From positions 1 through 64,000 of the forward strand of contig LVBV01000009.1 in the NCBI GenBank assembly GCA_001604565.1: a stretch of DNA of 64,000 nt. Direction: 5' to 3'. Of the stretch, positions 37,184-46,339 are shown in pieces (position 1 is the first letter of the stretch; each line of letters opens with the position of its first letter). The position numbers and the translations under genes are program-made. The notes beneath the pieces are model-generated. The model was given only the letters and a program-made list of their open reading frames with translations. It was not told the DNA's origin and did not search any database. The DNA is from Puniceicoccales bacterium Verruco_01. GTDB lineage: Bacteria; Verrucomicrobiota; Verrucomicrobiia; Opitutales; Oceanipulchritudinaceae.

Positions 37184-39961
37184 TTACTTCCCGAGGCTGG
37201 CCATCAGGCGGGCGATCTCGTCGCGCTTGGCCTCGTTCTGGGCCAATTGGTCCTTCGCGCCCTGCACGACGCTGGCCGGGGCGCTCGCGACGAATTTCTC
37301 GTTGGCGAGGCGCGCTTTTGCCGAGGCGATCGCCTTGTCCAGCTTCTCCAGCTCCTTGGTCAGGCGCTGCGTTTCGGCGGCCACGTCCACCGAGCCCGCG
37401 AGGTCGATGTACACCGTGGCCAGCGGAGTCACGCCCGCGGGGGCTCCCTCCGGCGCGTTGGCGGTGCGCTCCAGCTTTCCGGCACCGGCAAGGCGCATGA
37501 GCGTTTCGCGGTCGGCGTCGATCACGGCGGCTTCCGCGTCGCCCGCCGCATAGACGAACTTCACATCCCGCTTTGTGGCGATGTTGTAATCCGCCTTCAT
37601 CGTGCGCATGCGAACGACGAGCTCGTTCAGGTGCGCGACGGTGGCGGCAGCGTTCTCGTCGATGTCGGCGCCCACCTTCGCAAGGGCCGCCTTGAGGTCC
37701 TCCGCCGACGGGATCACCGTGTTCTGGATGAAATCGCCCTCGCCCTTCGCGTAGCCGAGCTGGTGCCAGAGTTCCTCGGTGATGTGCGGGGTGAGCGGCT
37801 CCAGTAGCAGCAGCGTCTGCCGGATCACAAGGTCCTGCACGGCAAGCGAGGTGGCCGCCGCATTGGTTTGCAGCTTGGCCTTGGACGCCTCCACATACCA
37901 GTCGCAGAAGTCGCCCCAGTAGAAGGCGTAGAGCGCCTGCGTCATCTGGGAGAGTTCGTAATTCTCGAAAATCTTCGCGACGGCGGCGGTCGTCTCCACC
38001 ATGCGGGAGAGGATCCAGTGGTCGTAGATGTCGAGCTTGGCCGGGTCGATCCGCGCGGCGATGGTTTCCAGCGCCGTGTTGTCGCCGGCGGGGCCGGACA
38101 TCTGGCGGAAGCGGCACCCGTTCCAGAGCTTGTTGCAGAAGTTGCGGCCCACCTCGATGCGGGGCTCGCTAAAGAAGATGTCCGCGCCGGAGGGGGCGAT
38201 GTTCACGATGCCGAAGCGCAGACCGTCCGCACCGTACTTGGCGATGAGGTCGAGGGGGTCGGGCGAGTTGCCGAGGCTCTTGCTCATCTTGCGGCCCTGC
38301 TCGTCGCGAATGAGGCCGTGGATGAAGACGTTGCGGAAGGGCACTCTTGCGCGGATCTCGTCGTCGGTGAGGGTCTTCTTTTCCTCTCCGACGAGCTCCA
38401 GCGAGCTCATGATCATGCGTGCCACCCAGAAGAAGATGATGTCGAAACCGGTGACGAGGACGCTCGTCGGGAAGAACGCCTCGAACTCCGCCTTCGTCTT
38501 CCCCTCAAAGTCCGGCCAGCCGAAGTTGGCGATGGGCCAGAGGTTGGAGGAGGCCCAGGTGTCCAGCACGTCGGGGTCCTGCACCCAGTTCTCCGGATCG
38601 GCAGGGCCGTTCTCGGAGACGTGGACATGCTCGGGATTGTTGTAATCGAGCTTGTCGGCGGGGATGCCTTTCTTGTACCACACCGGGATGCGGTGGCCCC
38701 ACCAGAGCTGGCGGCTGATGCACCAGTCCTGAATGCCGTCCAGCCAATGCGTGTAGGTTTTTTCCCAGCGCTCGGGATGGAACTGGATCGCGCCGATCTC
38801 CACGGCGCGTTTCGCCTCGGCCACCTTGGGGTAGCGCAGGAACCACTGGTAGGAAAGACGCGGCTCGATCGGCACGTCCGCGCGTTCGGAGTAGCCGACG
38901 TTGTTCTGGTATTTCTCGATCTCGACGAGGAGACCCAGCTCCTTCAGCTTCTCCACCGCCTTCTTGCGGGCGACGAAGCGGTCCAGGCCCGCGAACTCCG
39001 GACCGGCCTTCTCGTTCAGGGTGGCGTCGGGATTGAAGACGTCGATCACCGGCAGGTTGTGCCGCTGGCCGATCTCGAAGTCCGCCTTGTCGTGTGCCGG
39101 GGTCACCTTGAGGCAGCCGGTGCCGAAGGCGATGTCCACCGCCTTGTCCGCGATGATCGGAATCTGCGCGCGGGGAAAGGGCCTCCAGATGAATTTGCCG
39201 ACGAGGTGCTGGTAGCGCGGGTCGTCGGGATTCACGGCCACGGCGGTGTCGCCCATCAGCGTTTCCGGGCGGGTCGTGGAAATTTCAAGGTGCGTGCGCG
39301 TCACGCCGTCGGGACCGGTCGCCGGTTCGACGAGTTCGTAGCGCATCTTGAAGAGCTGGCCCTGCTGCGGCTTCATGATGACCTCCTCGTCGGAGAGGGC
39401 GGTCAGGCTCTTCGGGCACCAGTTCACCATGCGGTGGCCGCGGTAGATGTAGCCGCGCTTGTAGAGAAGGACGAAGCTGCGCAGCACCGCCTTGGCGTAG
39501 TGGGGGTCCAGCGTGAAACTCGTGCGGTCCCAGTCGCAGGAGGCGCCGAGCTTGCGCAGCTGGGAAAGGATGATGCCGCCGTTCTTCTCGCGGAAGGCCC
39601 AGACGCGCTTGAGGAATTCCTCGCGGCCAAGGTCGTGGCGCGTCTTCTTCTCCTCTTCGCGCAGGATCTTCTCCACCTTGGTCTGCGTTGCGATGCCCGC
39701 GTGGTCGGTGCCCGGCTGCCAGAGGGCCACCTTGCCCTCCAGCCGCGCGCGGCGGATGAAGATGTCCTGAAGCGTGTTGTCCAGCACGTGGCCCATGTGG
39801 AGCATGCCCGTGACGTTCGGCGGCGGGATCACGATCGAGTAGGCGGATTTCCCCGAATCCTTCGCGGGGGCCTCGGCATGGAACGCCTTGGCGTCCTGCC
39901 ATGCCTGGTACCAGGCGGCTTCAATGGAAGAGGGATCGTAGGTCTTGGCCAGTTCGGACAT
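37184..39961 (-). CDS. valS: Valyl-tRNA synthetase
   Basis: PPPNVTGMLHMGHVLDNTLQD; KMSKSLGNSPDPLDLI; C-terminal coiled coil. Confidence 0.96.
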   Translation of the reverse strand: MSELAKTYDPSSIEAAWYQAWQDAKAFHAEAPAKDSGKSAYSIVIPPPNVTGMLHMGHVLDNTLQDIFIRRARLEGKVALWQPGTDHAGIATQTKVEKILREEEKKTRHDLGREEFLKRVWAFREKNGGIILSQLRKLGASCDWDRTSFTLDPHYAKAVLRSFVLLYKRGYIYRGHRMVNWCPKSLTALSDEEVIMKPQQGQLFKMRYELVEPATGPDGVTRTHLEISTTRPETLMGDTAVAVNPDDPRYQHLVGKFIWRPFPRAQIPIIADKAVDIAFGTGCLKVTPAHDKADFEIGQRHNLPVIDVFNPDATLNEKAGPEFAGLDRFVARKKAVEKLKELGLLVEIEKYQNNVGYSERADVPIEPRLSYQWFLRYPKVAEAKRAVEIGAIQFHPERWEKTYTHWLDGIQDWCISRQLWWGHRIPVWYKKGIPADKLDYNNPEHVHVSENGPADPENWVQDPDVLDTWASSNLWPIANFGWPDFEGKTKAEFEAFFPTSVLVTGFDIIFFWVARMIMSSLELVGEEKKTLTDDEIRARVPFRNVFIHGLIRDEQGRKMSKSLGNSPDPLDLIAKYGADGLRFGIVNIAPSGADIFFSEPRIEVGRNFCNKLWNGCRFRQMSGPAGDNTALETIAARIDPAKLDIYDHWILSRMVETTAAVAKIFENYELSQMTQALYAFYWGDFCDWYVEASKAKLQTNAAATSLAVQDLVIRQTLLLLEPLTPHITEELWHQLGYAKGEGDFIQNTVIPSAEDLKAALAKVGADIDENAAATVAHLNELVVRMRTMKADYNIATKRDVKFVYAAGDAEAAVIDADRETLMRLAGAGKLERTANAPEGAPAGVTPLATVYIDLAGSVDVAAETQRLTKELEKLDKAIASAKARLANEKFVASAPASVVQGAKDQLAQNEAKRDEIARLMASLGK

Positions 39962-40058
39962 GTCTTTGAAACGTGTTAAACAGGCACAATGCTACAACAG
40001 GCCTCCGGGATGAAGCAGAAAGTGGGGCAAGTTGCGACGTGTACCGTTTCCGGGGCGC

Positions 40059-40091
40059 AAAAAAGGCCGGTCCCTTGCGGAACCGGCCCTT
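40059..40091 (-). terminator. Terminator after the TonB/TPR operon
   Basis: Minus strand GGGCCGGTTCCGCAAGGGACCGGCCTTTTTT. Confidence 0.75.
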
Positions 40092-40111
40092 GAAGTTTTT
40101 CTCTTGCAGCC

Positions 40112-41668
40112 TTAGCGGGCGCTGCGGGATTCGATCGCCTGGCGGATCGACTGGAGATACGCGGCGACGGATTCCTGCTGCTGGATGCCCTGCGCGCGCT
40201 CCAGAAGCGACACGGCGTCGCGGAGCGAATCGGTGTCCTGACGGGAGACCAGAAGCCTCGCGTGCATCGTGTAGGCACGGAGCTTGGTCTGATCGTCGTT
40301 CAGGTCTTCGGCGCGTTTTAAGAGCATCTCGGCCCTCTGGAAGTCGCGCGCCTTGCGAACAACCACGCCGTTCTGGGTCGTCTCGACCATCTCGCTGTAG
40401 TAGTTGGCGAGGGTGGTGAGGGCGCTGCCGCTCAGCGGATCCTTCTCCAGAATCTTCTGGAGGGTCTTGGCGGCCTCGGCACCCTGACCCTGTGCGATCT
40501 GGATGTTCGAGCGCACCGTCAGGATGTCCATGGTCTGCTTGTCGGTGAGGGAGCCCTGGTACTTGGCCTCGACGATGTCGATCACCTTGTTGGCCTGTTC
40601 ATACGCCGCATATCCGGCGAGGGAACGGGCCGCGTCCATCGCGTTGGTCGGATCCTTGCCCTTGTCCTCCTTGACGGCCTGAATGTAAACGTTGGTGGCC
40701 AGATCGAAGATTCCGCGGGTCACGTAGATGTTGCCGAGCAGGAACAGGGATTGCGTCTCGGCCTTCTTCATGTGACGGAGCACTTCGAGGCTCGTCACGC
40801 AGTTGTCGAGGTCGTTCTCGGCCAGATACGTGTTGACGAGGGCCATCCACCACTGGGCGTTGTTCGGGTCCTTCGAGAGAAGTTCCTGGAACATCGCGCG
40901 GGCTTCCTTGTAACGGTTCTGGAGGAGCAGGGTCTGGGCAAGGAGCTGATACACGTCCTTGTTGGTGCTCTCCAGCATGATGGCCGTCTTGAAGGCGGAC
41001 TCCGCCGAGTAGTAGTTGCCCTGCGTGAACTGGCAGTAGCCGAGCATGAGGTACGTGCTCGAATCGCGGGCACCGAGGGCGACGGCCTTCTGAAGGTGAG
41101 GGATCGCGCGGACTGCGGAATCCTTCTCGTCACTGTTCATGAAGATGTTGCCGAGATTGCGGTGGGCGCGCTGGTAATTCGGGAAGGCGTCGAGGGCCTT
41201 GTTGTAATTGGTCACCGCCTCGTCCAGATACACCTTCTGCTGCGCCTTTTCCGCGGCGCTGTTCGAGGAGATACTGCCGGCCAGCTGCTGGTCCACCGCG
41301 CCGAGGGTGCAGTAGATGATGGCGTTGGTCTTGGCGCCGGTCTCCGTGATGGAGGTCTGGAGCGCCTTGCGCGCGCCCTCGTAGTTGTTCGCCGTGATGA
41401 GCGGCTGGAGGGTGTTCGCAATGAAGTCCCTCGTCATCGCGTCGATGGTGGGCTCCACCTCGGACAGAGGCGTGAACGTGTAAATGAACGCCTCCTGCCA
41501 GGCCGGGTCCTTGACGAAGTCCGCCGGTGTTGACATCGGGGCCGTCTGGACCGGCAGGGCCGGGAGGTTGTTGGGTTTGCTGTTGGTGGCGGCATCTTCC
41601 TGAGCCAGGGCCGCCGCGGGAAGTGCGACCGAGATCGCCCCCGCCATAGTGTAAAATATGCGTTTCAT
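40112..41668 (-). CDS. TPR-repeat periplasmic protein of the TonB operon
   Basis: Signal peptide; multiple TPR-like helices (YLMLGYCQFTQGNYYSAESAFKTAIMLE; YQLLAQTLLLQNRYKEARAMFQELLSKDPNN). Confidence 0.8.
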   Translation of the reverse strand: MKRIFYTMAGAISVALPAAALAQEDAATNSKPNNLPALPVQTAPMSTPADFVKDPAWQEAFIYTFTPLSEVEPTIDAMTRDFIANTLQPLITANNYEGARKALQTSITETGAKTNAIIYCTLGAVDQQLAGSISSNSAAEKAQQKVYLDEAVTNYNKALDAFPNYQRAHRNLGNIFMNSDEKDSAVRAIPHLQKAVALGARDSSTYLMLGYCQFTQGNYYSAESAFKTAIMLESTNKDVYQLLAQTLLLQNRYKEARAMFQELLSKDPNNAQWWMALVNTYLAENDLDNCVTSLEVLRHMKKAETQSLFLLGNIYVTRGIFDLATNVYIQAVKEDKGKDPTNAMDAARSLAGYAAYEQANKVIDIVEAKYQGSLTDKQTMDILTVRSNIQIAQGQGAEAAKTLQKILEKDPLSGSALTTLANYYSEMVETTQNGVVVRKARDFQRAEMLLKRAEDLNDDQTKLRAYTMHARLLVSRQDTDSLRDAVSLLERAQGIQQQESVAAYLQSIRQAIESRSAR

Positions 41669-41671
41669 CGA

Positions 41672-42337
41672 TTAATTGGTTTTGAAGGGAATAGGCTGTT
41701 GAACTCTCGTGTTGACTTTCTTGCCGTTCTTTTTGCCCGGTTCGAATTTCCAGTTTCTCACGGCGCGAAGCACGTTTTCGTTGAAGCCGGTATTGGTGCT
41801 CTTGACGATCTTGATATTGCGGACGTTTCCTTTGGAATCCACAATGAACTGGATCACCACTTCGCCGCTGATGCCGGCCTGACGCAGATCCAGCGGATAC
41901 TGCGGCGCGGTCTGCACCGTCGGACGGGGCCTTTCGTCGAGCTCCTTGATGTCGAAGATCATGTCCTCGATATCTTGGCCGACGTTGAAGGTGGGCATGG
42001 CCACGTCACCTGCGCCGATGCCGGAAAGATCCGCGCTCAGCGAAAGTTCCAGCATGTCGAGCGAGGGCGGGGGCGGTGCCTCCTTGAGGTCCTTGATGTC
42101 CTGCTGATCCACCTTTTCCTCGTGGTGCTGTTCGATGACAGCAGCCGGGGGAGGCGGAGGAGCCAGTTCAACTAGATCGACGTTCGTGTCGTGTTTGCTG
42201 GTCAGCGCGTCGAGCCACTGGGCGACCGGGAGGAGCATGAAGATCAAAAGCCCCATGACGATACCCGCCAGAGCGGGCAGGGACACGGGAGTCGAGACCT
42301 TCGGAGGAGTGCTTTTGATTACGTTTGAGGTATTCAT
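41672..42337 (-). CDS. tonB: TonB-family energy transducer
   Basis: N-terminal TM; C-terminal YPLDLRQAGISGEVVIQFIVDSKGNVRNIKIVKSTNTGFNENVLRAVRNWKFEPGKKNGKKV. Confidence 0.88.
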   Translation of the reverse strand: MNTSNVIKSTPPKVSTPVSLPALAGIVMGLLIFMLLPVAQWLDALTSKHDTNVDLVELAPPPPPAAVIEQHHEEKVDQQDIKDLKEAPPPPSLDMLELSLSADLSGIGAGDVAMPTFNVGQDIEDMIFDIKELDERPRPTVQTAPQYPLDLRQAGISGEVVIQFIVDSKGNVRNIKIVKSTNTGFNENVLRAVRNWKFEPGKKNGKKVNTRVQQPIPFKTN

Positions 42338-42347
42338 GTTTTTCCTC

Positions 42348-42764
42348 CTAGCTCTGCCGCCTTTTGGCGGTCGAGATGTGGATGTTCTTGGCGCTACCGA
42401 GTTTTGCCTGTTCCAGAATTCGGATGACCGTCTGGGCGGGCGACTTTATGTCGGCCTCGATGATCACCGGCATTTCCGGATTCTCCTGCATGAAGCGCTG
42501 GATGAGTGACCGGAGCGATGATACGCCGACTTCCGAGCCACCGTAGTACACCGCGCCCGTGGACGTGACAGCGATGAGGATGCTGTTGCGTTCGAGCTGG
42601 TGGGCCGTGTTCGCGGGGGCCCTTGTGACCTCCACGCCCGGTTCCTGTACGAAGACGGTGGTGACGATGAAAAAGATGAGCAGGATGAACACCATGTCGA
42701 TCATGGGCGAGATGTTGATCTCGCTCATGTCGTCATCCTGGACGATTGATCCGCGTTTTGCCAT
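42348..42764 (-). CDS. exbD: ExbD/TolR biopolymer transport protein
   Basis: EINISPMIDMVFILLIFFIVTTVF. Confidence 0.9.
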   Translation of the reverse strand: MAKRGSIVQDDDMSEINISPMIDMVFILLIFFIVTTVFVQEPGVEVTRAPANTAHQLERNSILIAVTSTGAVYYGGSEVGVSSLRSLIQRFMQENPEMPVIIEADIKSPAQTVIRILEQAKLGSAKNIHISTAKRRQS

Positions 42765-42782
42765 TTGCTGTTCTTTCCTTTT

Positions 42783-43472
42783 TTAGGCGCCAGCCTTCTC
42801 TGCCTTCTCTTTTTCGAGGAGACGGCATTTCTGGACGAGCGTGGATTCCAGCGTTGCAAGGAACGCGTTGTACTCATTGCGCCTGCGCACGGTGAGCGAC
42901 AGGAGGATATAGCCGGGAATGGCGATCTGAAGGCCCGTCTGCGTGGTGATGAGCGCCACGCGGATGCCTTCGGCCACCATGTCGATCGTCTGGCCGGTGT
43001 TGACGGCCAGACCCTTGAACGTGGTGAGCATGCCGATGACCGTGCCGAAGAGCCCCAGAAGGGGCGCCACGGTGATATAGACGCTGATGAGCGTGATCTT
43101 CTGGTTGACCTCGGGAATGAGGGCCTGTCGAACGGAGGCGATTCGGTTGACGATGGATTCCGCGTTCAAGCCGTCGCGCAGAACGTAGCGGATCACTTCG
43201 CCGAAGTGGCCTGTGCCGGCTTCGGGATTGTCGATCCACTGCGTCCACGGCGTCTTCTTGAGCCGCGTGATCCCCGTCTTCGAGAGATGCATGAACAAGG
43301 CCGTGACCTCGTAGTATGCAAGTATGGTCACCAATCCCAGAGGGATCATGACCCAGCCGCCGTCCACCCAGACCTGCCACGTCCCGGAGACGAACCCGGC
43401 AAAATCTGTCGGGAACGCCTTGATGTGCTGGGCGGCATCAATCGCCGCCGCTGCCTGTGAAGGATCGGGCAT
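42783..43472 (-). CDS. exbB: ExbB/TolQ/MotA proton channel protein
   Basis: ITLISVYITVAPLLGLFGTVIGMLTTFKGLA; GIRVALITTQTGLQIAIPGYILL. Confidence 0.88.
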   Translation of the reverse strand: MPDPSQAAAAIDAAQHIKAFPTDFAGFVSGTWQVWVDGGWVMIPLGLVTILAYYEVTALFMHLSKTGITRLKKTPWTQWIDNPEAGTGHFGEVIRYVLRDGLNAESIVNRIASVRQALIPEVNQKITLISVYITVAPLLGLFGTVIGMLTTFKGLAVNTGQTIDMVAEGIRVALITTQTGLQIAIPGYILLSLTVRRRNEYNAFLATLESTLVQKCRLLEKEKAEKAGA

Positions 43473-43490
43473 TGTGGTTTCTCCTTGTGG

Positions 43491-44900
43491 TTACTTGGCG
43501 CTGTTGGACGCCGAGCCCTCGCGCATTTCCACGATGCCGTTGATGAAACCAACTGCGGTCTGCTCCATGCTGCCGATGACGCCGCGCGCCTTGCGCAGCA
43601 GCATCGCGTGCACGATGACCGCAGGAATGGCGCTGATGAGGCCGTACTTGGTGGTGATCAGAGCTTCTGAAATACCGCTGGAGAGCGCGCGGGCGTCGCC
43701 CGTGCCGACGATCGTGATCAGCTTGAAGGTCTTGATCATGCCCGTGACCGTGCCCAGAAGTCCCAGAAGCGGGGCCGTGGCGGCCACGACTGCGATGAAG
43801 GGCAGGAGGCGGTCGAGCTTCGGCTGTGCCGAGATGATCTTCTCGTAGAGGACCTCTTCGATGATCTCGCGGTCCTCGCCGGCGTTGTCCACCGCGGCGG
43901 TGAGCATTTCGCCCACCGGGCCGCCGATCTTGGCGGCGTAGGCGCGGGCACCGTCGGTGTCGCCCTGGGAGATCTTCTCAAGGATCGTGTCGAGGTCCTG
44001 CGGCTTGGCGGCGCGGACGCCCAGAAGCTTGATCCACTTGTAAAGCGCCACGAAGAACGCAGCAAAGGCAAGGCCGAGAATGAAGGGCATGCACATGCCG
44101 CCCAGCACCCATTCCTCCCAGAGTGTCTCGCTCTGGCTCTCGACGACGAGGGCCTGGGCGGGACCGTAGGTGGTGACGCCGCTCTTGTTGGCGGCAAGGG
44201 CACGGATCTGCTCGGAGACCTTCGGGTCCTTGAGGGCGTTCACCTTGGGCCGGATGGCGTTGGCGGCCTCGCTCGTGACGCCGGCGGGGATCGTTTCATC
44301 CGCGGGGACGAAGTAGGAGGCAGGGCCGACGAGAACGTAGGTGCCTTCGATTTCCTGACCGGAGGGTGAGATGGCGTCGCCCTTGAAGGTCGTGCCGCCG
44401 AGCATCTCCTTGATGTGACTGATCGAGGAGTCGATCACGGCGAGCTGGATGTCCAGCCGCTGGCCGGAGGAAAGCTCGACGTTGTCCTTGGCCTCGGTGG
44501 CGGGCTTGGTGACCTTGATGAGGCGCGGACGCTCGGCGAGGCTGGTGAGCGTCTCGTAGCGGACCACGTAGTCGCTCAGAAGGTTCGTCATGTAGTTGAT
44601 GCTGTCGGAGAGCGACTCGACGCTGCTCTTGAGCGAGATGAGCGAGGCGTCGCTGGAGTCCGCAAGACCGCGCTTTTCAGCGGCTTCGGAGCGGAGCGAG
44701 ATCACCTTCGTCTGAAGGTCTTCCAGCTCGCGGGCCATCGGGAGTTTCTCGTCGGCGATCTTCGCCTGGAGAGCCACGAGTTCGGACGTCGCCTGACGGA
44801 GTTCGTCGGAGGTGGCCGTCTGGGCCTGTTGGAAGGAGAGGGCGCTGGATGCCAGTGAAAAGCCGCAGACCGCCGCAGTGACTGTGAAAAGATGTTTCAT
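43491..44900 (-). CDS. TtpC-like MotA/TolQ/ExbB protein with long N-terminal coiled-coil periplasmic region
   Basis: Signal peptide and coiled coil then LLPFIAVVAATAPLLGLLGTVTGMIKTFKLITIVGTGDARALSSGISEALITTKYGLISAIPAVI. Confidence 0.85.
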   Translation of the reverse strand: MKHLFTVTAAVCGFSLASSALSFQQAQTATSDELRQATSELVALQAKIADEKLPMARELEDLQTKVISLRSEAAEKRGLADSSDASLISLKSSVESLSDSINYMTNLLSDYVVRYETLTSLAERPRLIKVTKPATEAKDNVELSSGQRLDIQLAVIDSSISHIKEMLGGTTFKGDAISPSGQEIEGTYVLVGPASYFVPADETIPAGVTSEAANAIRPKVNALKDPKVSEQIRALAANKSGVTTYGPAQALVVESQSETLWEEWVLGGMCMPFILGLAFAAFFVALYKWIKLLGVRAAKPQDLDTILEKISQGDTDGARAYAAKIGGPVGEMLTAAVDNAGEDREIIEEVLYEKIISAQPKLDRLLPFIAVVAATAPLLGLLGTVTGMIKTFKLITIVGTGDARALSSGISEALITTKYGLISAIPAVIVHAMLLRKARGVIGSMEQTAVGFINGIVEMREGSASNSAK

Positions 44901-44924
44901 GGTCGTGATGAAAGGAAAATGGGT

Positions 44925-45722
44925 TTACTTCACGTCCGTGACCTGCATCGGCAGCTCGACGAACACGGCGGGCTTGATCTTGCCCTGCGCAATCTTGATG
45001 GCCTTGGAGATCTGCGAGGACATCGTGTTGTCCTCGACCCAGTTCCAGCCGCCCTTGGCGGGCGTGCCGTAACCGCCGATCGTCCCGTTCTCATCCGCGT
45101 AGAAGGCCTCGCCGAGACCGAGATACATTACCTCGACCTGGATCTGCTTGCCGTCGATCACGTGGATTTCCTGTGTCGTGGTCACGTCCTTGTTGAACTT
45201 GTCCACCTCGTTCAGAATGCCGACGACCACCGCGAGGCGCTGTCCCGGGCCGCTGGAGGCCTTCTGCGGGTTGGCCGGAAGGGCGTTCAGCAGCTTGCTG
45301 ATGCTGTTCTGGAGGGGGGCCGGAAAGTACTGGGCCAGTTCGCGCAGCTCCGTCTCGTACTTCGGGAGCTTGCCGAGGACCACTGCCTGGGCGCGGTTCA
45401 GCTCGTCGATGCGGTTGGAGTATTCGGCGCGGGTGCCCTGGCCTGCCGCCGCCTTCTTTGCCAGTTCGTCGATCTCGCTCTGGAGGTTTTCCATTTCGCT
45501 CTGGAAGAGGTCGATGCGCTGCTGGATCAGCTCGCGGTCCACCTTCCACTGATTGCCCTCTTTGGCGATCGTGGACTGGATGTCCACCCACTGGCGGGTG
45601 ACCTCGGTGGCATTCTTGATCTGGTCTGCTGCGGTGACAGGGGCTTGCTCCTGCTGGGCCTGCACGGACGAGAACGTCCCGAACAGAGACAGGACGATTC
45701 CTGCGGTGATGAGTTTCTTCAT
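44925..45722 (-). CDS. DUF3450-family periplasmic protein
   Basis: MKKLITAGIVLSLFGTFSSVQAQ signal; coiled coil; LAVVVGILNEVDKFNKDVTTTQEIHVIDGKQIQVEVMYLGLGEAFYADENGTIGGYG. Confidence 0.8.
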   Translation of the reverse strand: MKKLITAGIVLSLFGTFSSVQAQQEQAPVTAADQIKNATEVTRQWVDIQSTIAKEGNQWKVDRELIQQRIDLFQSEMENLQSEIDELAKKAAAGQGTRAEYSNRIDELNRAQAVVLGKLPKYETELRELAQYFPAPLQNSISKLLNALPANPQKASSGPGQRLAVVVGILNEVDKFNKDVTTTQEIHVIDGKQIQVEVMYLGLGEAFYADENGTIGGYGTPAKGGWNWVEDNTMSSQISKAIKIAQGKIKPAVFVELPMQVTDVK

Positions 45723-46099
45723 ATTTCGAGTGAGGATTGTTGCTTGTCGATTTACACAGCCTGAATCCCCGGTCCCGCAAGATCTGGACATTTTTTGATG
45801 GGTTATCACTTACTGGACGGGGTACGGAATAGCGTAAAAGCAAAAAGGTTGGCCTCCGCATTGTTTTTGTCAACGCGATAGCCGAATAACCTTTCCTTGT
45901 ACTTTCACAATCGTAGCCGGGCAACATGTCAAGGTTTCATTATTCCAACGGTAGAACGGGAATGGCGACTTGATCGTGCGAGGTGTCGGCTCTTTCGAGA
46001 ATCGAAAATCATAGACTCGAGGGACAGGGGCGTGGGTGCTTCGTCCTTGCAGTAGGCCCTGCCCTCATCCTAAAGTAACCACTTTTCCCAAACCGGTAA

Positions 46100-46174
46100 G
46101 GGGGATTAGTTAAAGGGATATAACGGCCCTCTCCTAAAGGGCAGTTCCGAGTTCGAGTCTCGGATCCCCTACCA
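46100..46174 (+). tRNA. tRNA-Arg (anticodon CCT), CCA encoded
   Basis: GGGGGAT/ATCCCCT acceptor (terminal G-T), CCCT-CTCCTAA-AGGG anticodon arm, GTTCGAGTC T-arm, ACCA end. Confidence 0.92.
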
Positions 46175-46339
46175 TTTCTGTGGGAGCGGGGACTCTTTCC
46201 GCGCCGGTAGTTTTTCGGTCCATATCAGTAATTCCTACGCGCGCGTGCGCGCGTGAGATCGCGGCGTCCGCGACTTCTGAAAGCAGCTCTGCGCGGTTGA
46301 CAGCCCCCGCGGTTGCGCTAGCTTCACCCTTTTCACCCC

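Noticed and set aside
37868-39979. 703-aa plus-strand ORF
   Set aside because: Antisense shadow of valS; high-GC third-position artefact with no recognisable domain.
45868-45873. TTGACA hexamer (minus strand) upstream of the TonB operon as a sigma-70 -35 box
   Set aside because: No convincing -10 element at 16-18 nt spacing.
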